NCBI GenBank assembly: GCA_013407085.1
Contig: JACCGJ010012952.1
Coordinates: forward strand, 1-64,000
DNA length: 64,000 nucleotides
Direction of reading: 5' to 3'
From: Atriophallophorus winterbourni
Lineage: Eukaryota; Platyhelminthes; Trematoda; Plagiorchiida; Microphallidae
Shown here: positions 41,285 to 51,100 of the stretch, piece by piece
Layout of the letters: each line of letters starts with the position of its first letter
Position numbering within the stretch: the stretch's first letter is position 1
Position numbers and translations under genes: made by a program
Notes under the pieces: generated by a model
Seen by the model: only the letters and a program-made list of their open reading frames with translations
Told to the model about the DNA's origin: nothing
Database searches by the model: none

Positions 41285-42735
41285 ACAATTGGGGAGGATG
41301 AAATGATGGTTAGTTTTGACGTAAGCTCCTTGTTGACGAATGTTGACACTACAAGTGCTTTAAAATTAGTGAGGAAATCACTCAACTCCGATATGACCTT
41401 GAAGGATCGTACCAATTTGAGTGTACTACAAATCATCAACGGTGTAGCAATTTGTCTAAATATGAACCACTTCTTATTTAATGGACAGCTATTCAACCAA
41501 AACGATGGTTCAGCGATGGGCTCACCCATTTCTCCAGTGCTGGCGAATATGTACATGGAGCACTTCGAAGAGATAACTTTGAGAAACGAGGCGTTAAAAC
41601 CAAAGATTTGATGGCGCTATGTCAACGATACATTCGTCATCATAAAGCGAAACAAACTAGAAACATTTCATAGTTACCTCAATTGTTTGAATCCGAAAAT
41701 CCAGGTCACGAAAGAAACCGAGTCTACGTAAGGGACACTTCCGTTCTTGGACTGTCTCGCGCAAAAAGACAATGGTAAGGTTAGAACAACGGTATATCGT
41801 AAGCCTTTCAACACGGATGCCATTTTGAGATTCACATCTGCGCACCCTAAAAGGGTATTTCAGTCCGTATCAAAATCCTTATTTTACACGGTTGACCGCC
41901 CCTACAGCGATGATGCAAATAAGAGACGAGCACATGAAGAAGTCAGTCGCCGAATTGCAACTCATGGTTATCCCAAGAGCTTAATTAAGCGCCAATTGAA
42001 CTGAGTTAAACATCCGCAACCGAAGACGGAAAAAGTTTGGCGAGCTACGGTATCTCTACCGTATGTAAACAGCGCTTCCGAAGGAATAAGTCGAATCTTG
42101 AATAACGCAGGTATTAGAGTAACATATAAGTGAGGTAGAACGCGTGCCATTGGATAATTTTTGGAATTGGGAGCTTATCCCCCAAACCGCCCCGGCTTTG
42201 ACAACCTTGGAACCAACGCAGGTATTAGAGTAACATATAAGGGAGGTAGAACTCTCCGCTCCGTATTAATGCATCTCAATGATAAGACCACTTTAAGTTG
42301 TACGACGAACTGCATCTACAAAATCAAATGAAAGGGTTACGCGGGTGCTTACATTGGTCAAACGTCTAGAGAATTCTGCACCAGGGTAAACGAACACAGG
42401 AAACGAGTGGGAAAGCAACCCCGCAATCCCAGTGAATATCAATCACTGATTCGGGATTCTTCCTTAGCTGAACACGCGCTAGACACTAGACACATCGTAG
42501 ATCTTGATAACGTGGAAGTGATAAGACGGGGTGTGAAATCTTATAGGGAAAGACTTCACACCGACGCTGTTGAAATAACAAAGGCCGGGGCGAATGCGGT
42601 GAACAAGGTGGATGGGGCGGATATCTCAACAATCTGGCGTTCGGTTCTGCAGCGGATAAGTATTAGCGAAAATAACACCTAATGAGTACGTAAGCAGTGT
42701 GTCAGCGGACGCTTAGGGATGAACACAGCAATTAT
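41285..42735 (+). mobile_element. Penelope-like element: truncated RT plus GIY-YIG endonuclease
   Basis: Penelope-like elements encode an RT followed by a GIY-YIG endonuclease. RT begins at MVSFDVSSLLTNVD (41303) and has GSAMGSPISPVLANMYMEHF (41505-41565). The catalytic motif normally YVDD reads YVND (41618-41629), just after a TGA (41609-41611). The palm and thumb continue with VYRKPFNTDAILRFTSAHPK (41780) and AHEEVSRRIATHGYPKSLIK (41930). The GIY-YIG domain follows (IYKI near 42310, AYIGQTSREFCTRVNEHRKR near 42345, SLAEHALDTRH near 42460), ending LQRISISENNT before TAA (42680-42682). Stops at 41609, 42001 and 42329 and a 111-bp duplication-plus-insert at 42142-42252 show it is dead. The RT N-terminal part is missing. 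Confidence 0.85.
42104..42252. repeat. 38-bp direct duplication flanking a 73-bp insert
   Basis: AACGCAGGTATTAGAGTAAC.. (42104-42141) recurs at 42215-42252 with one mismatch in 38. The 73 bp between (42142-42214) are, on the minus strand, a diverged piece of the GC-rich repeat at 29.67-29.75 and 33.05-33.12 kb (shared CCAAGGTTGTCAAAGCC / CCAAAGGTTGTCATAGCC and GGGGATAAGCTCCC). Removing one copy and the insert restores the Penelope-like reading frame. Confidence 0.8.
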
Positions 42736-42899
42736 CTTGATCTCCCCTGTCTATCCTAGAGAACTCAGGATTGGTCAAGAAAATGCCATTTAAACCTGAA
42801 CACTTTTCGTACCGACACCCTTGGTCTGACGAAGCTTCTGTTTCCAGAAGCGAAAAGTTAACAAAAACTTGCTATAACCCATTCATTGCAAAGTTTATT

Positions 42900-43640
42900 T
42901 TCATTTCTTAGTTCTATTCTGGATAACAAACTGGTAGAATAAAGTCATTCTTCTTCTTCTTCTTCTAGTTGTAGTTGAATTTGTGTGGAATAAAACTCAA
43001 GCTCTCGTCAATCTTCGAATTCAAATAATTTAGAAATGTATTGTAATATGAGCTAGAGTCCATGAAATTGCACTTTCCCGAAGAATTTTGTCTGTTCGCT
43101 CAATCGTTCCGCACTACATGCGTAATAAAAGTCAAGTACCGCATGTTTACTCTTACCCAGTGGTGCCAGTTATTGAATATCCTCTACCGCGGCTTCTTAA
43201 TTCGTTAAGACAAGGTCAAGTGTTGATGGCTAGTCAAGACCCCGACTACGAGCTGTCTGGTCAACGTGGTTGTTCAGTGAAGCAATTTCGATAACCTCCT
43301 TGAATTTATGTTCAAACGAATGCAGGGAGTGTTATCTTTTTGAAGACAGATACGGGAGATTTAAATCGCCCATGATCAGCAAATGAGTAGCCTGGCAGCT
43401 TGTGATGTATTGTAATGATTCGGTTACTTTATCATTAAAAGAGCTTTCAGATGATGGCGAGCGGTAAATGATGCCTATCGTACATTCTTCTCCATTCACT
43501 AGATTTGCTGAATACCACATCGTATCAGGAAGGCTGAGGTCATGATGATGGATTACGTTTCACTACGCTAAACGTTCATGGAAGTCGACTGCAACTCCAC
43601 CGCCTGGAACACGTGATTGGGTATACATTTTCCACTAATA
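42900..43640 (-). mobile_element. CR1-like endonuclease and linker fragment
   Basis: Minus strand reads MWYSANLVNGEECTIGIIYR and LLIMGDLNLPYLSSKR (43332-43520), then FKEVIEIASLNNHVDQ near 43300, then the linker (43115-42905) shared with 1-170 and 57.9-58.1 kb. The 3' half (RT) is absent. A TTCTTC microsatellite interrupts it at 42951-42966. Confidence 0.7.
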
Positions 43641-44290
43641 GTTGCGTGTGAAGAATATGGAAGTTAACAAAATGTACTAAGTAGAGAGAGTTTTGCAATA
43701 ATCTCAATAACCTCCAGTGTCTAATAAACTATTGTCAGATAAGATTAAATGTGGTCACAACAAGATGGTTCGGATTTAGATCCTATCTCACTTCAAATAA
43801 TGCCGCGTAATTTACGTTCTGCACCTGAAAGCAGTATCTGGTCTTCTCTAGTTTGAGGATGACGCCTTACAAAGTCCCTTCAACATAGCGTTTAATATGA
43901 AGTGTTTTGTAACTAGTGTTTTTGTTGGTTGAGTCGTATTGTATCTTAGCAACAAACCAGCATTTTCACCACATTCAAATTGTCTGACTAGCCCATGACA
44001 ACATACTTATATCGGTCTCATTATGCTCTTTCCAAGGGATTAATCTGTACCTTTTACGTTCACTTTGTTCTAACCATATAAATACAAACCATGTCCACGG
44101 CCAAATGCACTTTCTGGGCACCTGGGCCTTGGACATCCGCTCAACGGTACATTTCGGCCTAATTCTTTTTTACTGTTACGTTAAGAATAACGCATCAATT
44201 GATAGAACGCAACGACCGTCTCCGCTACAACATCCGCATCCATCATAAAAATTAGTTAACGAGACACTTATCATCATAACAATTTGGCGA
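43641..44290. other. Region upstream of Gypsy gag; possible LTR not resolved
   Basis: TTTGGCGACGGAG at 44283-44295 resembles the primer-binding start that follows the 5' LTR in Gypsy elements, so an LTR would end just before it. No matching downstream LTR was found, so its limits cannot be set. Confidence 0.35.
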
Positions 44291-44305
44291 CGGAGTAATT
44301 TCGAG

Positions 44306-45250
44306 ATGTCAATTGAAGGTGATTTGTCTCCGTTACATCACTTACTCAAACTCCTGCTCGATTTGAAGCAATCTGGACATACCTCATCAAGCGATTGCAA
44401 ACCTCTATCGGATGATGACCTGGCCGCAACCATCAGCGAGTTCTACTTCGACCTCGTAGCCAACGTGACATTAAACACTTGGTTCCGGCGATATGAAGAT
44501 ATATTCCGTGTCCAACTCAGGGGTGTGGAAGAGAGTGCAAAATTCAAACTTCTGCTAAGCAAAATGGGTGCAGCAGAGTTCGACAAATACCGCAACCTAA
44601 TTCCTCTACTCAAACCACACAAGCGCATCATCGAGGAGACAGTCAGTACCATGCGACAATGTTTTGGTGATGGGTCATCGCTGTTTACTATTCGGTAACG
44701 TTACCTCAATATGGTACCGGACGAAACGACGGATTTTTTGACACAAGTCAGCAATGTCAATAGGGAATGCGAACGCTTCAAGATTTGGTTATTAACCGAC
44801 CACCAGTTTGAATTCCTTGTCCCTATCATCAGCTTGAAGTCCCCACGCTTGGCGGATTTGCACACTCGACTGTTCAATCGGCTTAAACAGGATGATTCCA
44901 TCACGCTGCAAACGATTGGAGATGAGTTTCGACGGTTGATGAACCTAGAGCAAGATTCCACCTTATTACAATTTACTGACTGAGGATCCCCCGCCATTTA
45001 CGCTGTAGATCATCAACATCAGGAATCATCAAATAATGTTTCCGTCAAGCCATATTCTCTGTGGAAGTCCAACAAACCCGCTCCAATATCAAAGCCTCCC
45101 TCGCCTTACCGGCATTGTGGAGTATGGCAGTTCCAGCGCTACGCAACAGCGAGAACCATTCCTCATATCTCTCTGTATACGCGTTGACCCCCAAACGACT
45201 TCATCTAAACCGTCTATAAAACGCACACGAAGAAAACCCACCGGCACGAT
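44306..45250 (+). mobile_element. Gypsy-type gag remnant
   Basis: One plus-strand frame runs 44306-44983 with a single internal TAA (44696-44698). It has TLNTWFRRYEDIFRVQLRGV, AKFKLLLSKMGAAEFDKYRN, then NREFERFK-like VNRECERFKIWLLTDHQFEF and LADLHTRLFNRLKQD, the matrix/capsid-like gag of Gypsy elements. After a TGA at 44981-44983 a damaged zinc knuckle follows near 45110 (HCGVWQFQRY). Protease and RT are missing; the next sequence is a pol piece at 45262. Confidence 0.75.
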
Positions 45251-45261
45251 GACACGATCAT

Positions 45262-45985
45262 AGCAATGATGTCAAGACGGCCCCTAAGGAAGACATTTTG
45301 ATTGTGAGCGTTACTTCACTATCAGTCAGCCGACCACTGTCGGATGCCATCAAAGCAGTGTCTGTCACAGCTGCGGAGATCGAAAGGAAAGCACAATCGG
45401 ATCCCATAATACGAAGAGCTATGCAATACACGCGAACATGTTGACCTAGAGCCATTCGGGAGGGTCCATTACATGCCATCTCGAGGCGAGGTAAGTCTCT
45501 TCCATTGTTGATGACTGCGACATGGAATCTCATAATAAAAGTTTCTATATCAAGAGCTATCATATTTCTATTGTACATGACTTTGATCTAACTATAATCG
45601 TATAAATTTTAACGTAAATATCGTTTTCGTGTTCACTCAAATCATTTAATTTATCACTTTTCTAAATTGCGTGTTCAATCAATTTACACAAATTATTAAT
45701 TGGGTTCTTATTATAATACCATCATCTTTGTCCTTCAGAAGCGAAAACTAAAAACTACCAGCAGTTTCTGATCATTTAAGTGGTTAGTGGTTTCCATTGA
45801 TGAAGTGCATTAATGGCGAGCATCCGGATGTCGTGCAGAACACTACTGTCCGGAAGAAGCATGTGTCTGAAGAGACAAAATTAACGACGACAAGAATAGC
45901 AAAAAAGCATTAATTCAGGTTTCGGAAGAAAAACATGTGAACCCCGTTCGAGCAAACACATGAATAGATGGTAAACATAAGGCAC
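45262..45985 (+). mobile_element. Gypsy pol-derived remnant, copy 1
   Basis: Plus frame reads AIKAVSVTAAEIERKAQSDP and IIRRAMQYTRTC, then PRAIREGPLHAI, like the segment between RNase H and integrase in Gypsy pol. Nearly the same ~720-bp sequence, including the non-coding part to GAACACATGAATAGATGG, recurs at 59934-60780. Confidence 0.6.
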
Positions 45986-46990
45986 TTTTGAACCATATGC
46001 AGTTTAACAAGGCTAGTCAAACGACTCCAACAGTTGGTTCAAAATCGATTTACATATCAGATTAAAATGATAACAGGTACAACTATGCTGAAGACAGAGT
46101 AGTAATAAGGTGATTTGTCTATCTTAAATGGATATCTGACAGACATATCTTTTTATGCGTGTACTAAAATCGTTTGACCGATTGGAGTTACCTTTTTTCG
46201 TGGGAGTCGTGGCTGAACATAATTTGCGCAGGAAAGTGTAACGTCGGGATTATTCGGGAGGCAAGCAACATTTGAGTGTGAAACGTTAAGTGGCTGACGT
46301 TGTATCAAGTGTTCTGAAGATTGTGTGCACAACATAATACACGTGTTATCAACTCTTACAAAAAAGCTTGCGGGTAATACCAAACCTACCATAACCAAAT
46401 GGTTTGTGCGAATAATGATGGAGTGGCAATTGGAAGATGCGTTGTGGATAATAAATGATAGTAAAGTAAACGTTGAATGATGAAACGTAGGCTTTTACTT
46501 TGAACTTCATGTTAATTTAAAAACTAATGTGTCGGTATGCTCGTGGCGCTGAAACAGCCACAATTGATGTGTATTGTTCAGAATTTGTTCCGAATTGATC
46601 AAAATATTATGTTAAAAATGCCTAAAAGTAAGATAGGTATGAACATACTTTATGCTTTCCACCTTGCTTCAACCACTGCTCTAGGATTAAAAATCAAATA
46701 CGCAGGTCCCGTATTGTTATTTGAAAACAGCAGAGATAAAATCCCAAATTCTGATTAATAATTTAAAAATATCAGATAATGATTTGGCGTTAATAGCAGA
46801 TCATTTTACAAAATAATTGTGCCTTTCGCGTCACAATAAAGCAGCTTATTTTTATTGCAGTCATGTTAATTACGGTTGATTTTAACGCATCGTTGAAATT
46901 GACAAAAGGTACTTCCGTCCACATTTTCGTTGATCTGCAAAGTGAAAATAAAAAATATGAGGGACACAACGGATGAATTGTCGCATACCA
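45986..46990. other. No recognisable gene
   Basis: AT-rich sequence; the ORFs at 46153-46398 (-) and 46537-46758 (+) have no recognisable domain. Confidence 0.3.

Positions 46991-46992
<2 letters not shown>

Positions 46993-47047
<55 letters not shown>
46993..47047. repeat. (AT)n microsatellite
   Basis: An uninterrupted AT dinucleotide run of about 54 bp. Confidence 0.95.
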
Positions 47048-47048
<1 letters not shown>

Positions 47049-47249
47049 ATCTCCTACCGCATATGGACACGACCATTTGTTTTCCGCTGGAAGAAGTACA
47101 AAGTTATTTTTGAAATGTTCACGTAAAAGCAGCGAATTTGTTTCATAGCCATAATAAAATATGCACGTGAATGCAGGCAAATGCGGATTTTTCGTTCACG
47201 CCCATGGGTGTAAGCCAATCCGCATGTGGATTGGTATATATATGTATGT

Positions 47250-47475
47250 ATGAAAGAACTAGCCTGATCCAGGCAAATTGCCGCACAGTCACAGACTGCA
47301 TGTGGGCTAAGATACTGTCAGATTGCCCAGGCCTAGACAGATAAAGAAGAAAAAACAATAGGAAATAGGAAATGGTAGTGAAACTCCAGCCTGTTTCAGC
47401 ATGCAGCTCACTACCTATGGTCAATCAATTTAGCACGGTGTTAGCTTCACAGCACAGGTACTGCACGATTGCACA
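47250..47475 (+). repeat. Dispersed ~210-bp repeat, complete-looking copy
   Basis: Contains every block of the family: AGCCTGATCCAGG, TGCCGCACAGTCACAGACTG, GATACTGTCAGATTGCCCAG, GCATGCAGCTCACTACC, ATCAATTTAGCACGGTGTTA, GCACAGGTACTGCACGATTG. Contains an internal A/G-rich stretch. Confidence 0.7.
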
Positions 47476-48099
47476 TGCGTGCGTGTGGATTGGCAAATGT
47501 GATGAACAATTTGGTCGTGCTTGCTTAATTTAACGGTGGCTTACAAATTCACAGCTTGTTTATCATTGTCTAGTAGATAAAAGCTATTCACATTTCTTAA
47601 ATGTTCAATGCTATAACCGTAACTAGGGTCGACATAATGTGAAAATCACGCCATATTACTTTTTTCATTTACCGTTTCTATTCACAATCATTCGAATAAA
47701 ATTTATGGTGTCCTTAGTATGATCCACACACATGGCTATGATTCGGGCCATTCAACTATTTTAACATTCAGGTACCTTGCAAATCGAATATAAATAACAA
47801 AAAATAATTTGTAATTTACTCTTATTTTACAAATTCGGTCGATACATCATGTTTAACTGAGGAGGTCAATAAGAAGAATTTTACTGAAGGAAGAAGAACC
47901 GCTCAAGAAGATCTACTATTACTTCTACCCACATTTAAGAGGATTGAATCGAGATTTAACAGGCGATTTAGTAATATGGTCATTGTTACTTACAGGTGTT
48001 TTTTTTGAAGTATCATTTTCACAAACGATGGATGCCGACTACCTTAGAATATAACAATGCTTTAAAGCTACGCATACTTATGCGTATACATATATACTC

Positions 48100-48105
48100 T
48101 TTATT
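48100..48105 (-). terminator. Polyadenylation signal AATAAA
   Basis: Minus-strand AATAAA just after the stop codon of the secreted-protein gene. Confidence 0.5.
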
Positions 48106-48110
48106 TATAT

Positions 48111-48127
48111 TCACATTGAGAAACATT
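48111..48127 (-). CDS. Exon 8: last five codons and stop
   Basis: Acceptor TATTTTTACAG; adds KCFSM and TGA. The AATAAA five bases downstream supports this as the terminal exon, though an alternative downstream exon cannot be excluded. Confidence 0.55.
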
Positions 48128-51100
48128 CTGTAAAAATAATTATAATCGAATGCAAATATTGAAAAAATGATATTTCCACACACTTACTGGAACATATGGT
48201 TTTGTTTGAGTAGTCCCAATAATCGCAGATGTATCCGACTGGAATGTCAATGCACTCACTCCAACTACAAAGGGACGTGGCTAATCCTTTTGCAAGCTCG
48301 CATTCATTGACGTATACTGAAATATGATTAAAAGCACACGATGATTTCATGTCACATACACACTTTCTAAATCACACAGTATATAGACTTACGTGTTGGA
48401 TTCATTTCTAGTGTAAAGTCAATATAACGTTGTTTTTCGGTACATCTATGCGAAAAAAATATTGGGAAAGGTTTACATCAAGAATATCCTATTTGCAATG
48501 AATATAGTGTAATAATAATCAAGTGCATATTTTGAACGAGCTAAATATAATTGATCGATAGTTCATTCTATTTTTACGGTTGACCGGTTTGTTTCGTAAG
48601 TATACTCAAAAGTGCGTTGCATGGTCATGAACTGATATAGAGTACCAGTAACAACAGTTATTTCCGACTTGTTTCTCATTGTGATATGATGTATTTAGTG
48701 TGGTTAGGATAATTTATGTTAACGAATGAATGGTGCTTTTACGTTCTATATAATACAAAATATTTGTGGCCAGTTAAAGTTACAGTGCATTCTGTGATTT
48801 ATAATAATTAAATCATTACTTTATGTGATATACAAAATGCGGAACATAGCTAGCATTAGTAGAAACACACCATTCCATGACCGATTAATTCGTTTTGAGT
48901 TCCAACACATTAGAACGCAGTATAACGAGACAAAAGCAACCAAATCGAAGTCAAACTGCGTTGCTGATCTTAGGGTATCTTAGGTTTTTGACCTCTTCTC
49001 ATAAAGGTTATTCTATCTGGCATCTGTCCGTTCTAGGCATCACGAACCGTAGCAAGTGGACAGTCAGTTATCTAGGTTTATCTGCGAATCCCATCACAAA
49101 CAAAACCCCAGATGTTCCAACGTTTATTACGCAAATGTTAAAGACCTATATCTTACAGTCGTAGCATGTTGTAACAAAAATGTCCTCGATGGGCCCATGC
49201 CAGTTTCCCAAGCCTGATTGGAGAAGTACATAGTGCTAATTAAAAAGATTCACCGCTCTTCGCGTGTGATGGAGAAATCGTTCTTCATTTTTGTATCTAC
49301 TCATCAGTGCCAAGTTGTTTGAAATAATCACAAATATGATCATGACGGTCAATAGTGTAGGCACTGGATTCGAGTTTCGCACATATTTGCGCTCATCGGA
49401 ACTGCATATCCTCTGCCTCGGGTGGGATTTGAACCTCTGATCATCAACTTTGTAATCCCACGTCTGACGACCTGGAATATCTCCACCATTTGACTGATCG
49501 CAATTAAGCGTCAATGAATCTTTCTCGAGACCAGCAAACTTGAAGACAAAGAGACACACGGTGGACCGTAGCTCATGTCGTAAGGCGTGGGACTATAAGT
49601 TTGATAGTCGGGGTTTTTATTTCCCATTATGGTCCTTCGTCAGACATCAGTCCCATATGACCAGTGCTTATATACGGTATCTATCAGCCTGATTCTCTAC
49701 AGTTTATGTGATATCCAGAAGGCACAGGGTGCCATAATGTTTATACACAGAGTTTATATTTGAACTTCAAGAGTGCTGACCGTTTCTCTTCCAATGCCGC
49801 AATCATCTCAGAATCTTCTGCTTCGAACCAGTCGCTCGTTTGAGCTTTTTTCGGACCGCAAGTGGAATGTGAGAATCGGCAAATGCAGCTTTTTATCGAT
49901 TCCCAAAATTATTAGCCCCATTCGAGTGGGGTTGTTTTGTTGAACTCGGCTGTGATATCTTTTTCAACTCGCACATCCTAGTGACGTCTATCCTTGGCCT
50001 AGCAGACAATTTCGCGCGGTAAAATCTAGTATGGGGAAGCTTCCATTCTGCGATTGGTCAGGGCGATTTGACATGATCTGGTGTGGAGTACGCTTCCTAT
50101 ATTAGTGCGCCAAACATGAATAAGATCAAGCTGATGCAAATACGTAGATCGATAAAGTTTCAAATAGACTGTATGCAGTGGTTATTTTTAAAGATAGTGC
50201 TACTGGCACAAAAACTGAACTGTGTACACAGTTCTAAAAGGCTTTGTCTATTTTCATTGGTTTCACCTAGCCCAAACCTTCCGAGACAGTTTTTCAAAGA
50301 CTCGTAATATGCATCAACTCTGGCATTGAAAACACCAAATACCACTACACAGTTTTTAGTGGCATATTTTAAAGGACTGTTGTGAGGCTATGATAAAAAG
50401 TGTATTTTTCAGCAAGCGTCGCAGAAAGCGTCAGTGCATAAACGTTGACCAACGAAATGGTACCAGTACTGCTCTTCAGAATTAGAGTCCAAATCCGTTC
50501 ACTCCCGCTTCTACTTAGTTCTGATGCGTTTAGTAGGCTGTTACGCACGGCAAACCCAAATGCATGCAGTCGAGTATCATCAGAACCACTTCCTTTCCAA
50601 AAATGTTTAAAATCTTTTTCTTAGCATACCAGTGTATGGTAATCGCGTCACATTTTCAGGCTAACTACGTCGACCTTCAGCCTTTTTAGCTCGTTTTAGT
50701 CACAGCTGATTTTCTTACGCCTCTGATATTCTAGACGTCATCATTAAATATTGGAAGCATTGAACGGACATTCTATTTTCCAGTTTCACAGGTAAGATTT
50801 ATTGTTTAGTAATTTGTTTGGCTGGTGCAGAAATCTACAGTTTACATGACGGTTGATTCCTAATCCTCATGCACCCAATGACCATAGCTGACTATGGCGA
50901 AACGACACCCTATTGACTGGGAGCTGCCCAGATTGAATGCTAGGTAGCCGTCCAATAAGACCTGAAAATCTCTTCCACCGTCGGAAGTAGTCATGGGCGC
51001 TGAGCTCAACTCAAGTCAAAACATAGTTTTTAACCCGTATTTGTGGCTTCCCATAGAAGCGAAATGGTGTGTCCTCTAGATTGGTGCGTTGAGATGTATG

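Noticed and set aside
42829..42880. Second hammerhead-like fold after the Penelope-like element (CTGACGA, 7-bp stem with TTTC loop, GAAA)
   Set aside because: An extra A separates the core from stem II, the base at the cleavage position would be G, and stem I does not pair. It may be a conserved 3' stem-loop of the element, but not a working hammerhead.
44443..44652. Minus-strand ORF opposite the Gypsy gag
   Set aside because: Shadow of the gag frame, which has clear gag wording on the plus strand.
46930..47180. ORFs with repeated Ile-Tyr on both strands
   Set aside because: They only translate the (AT)n microsatellite.
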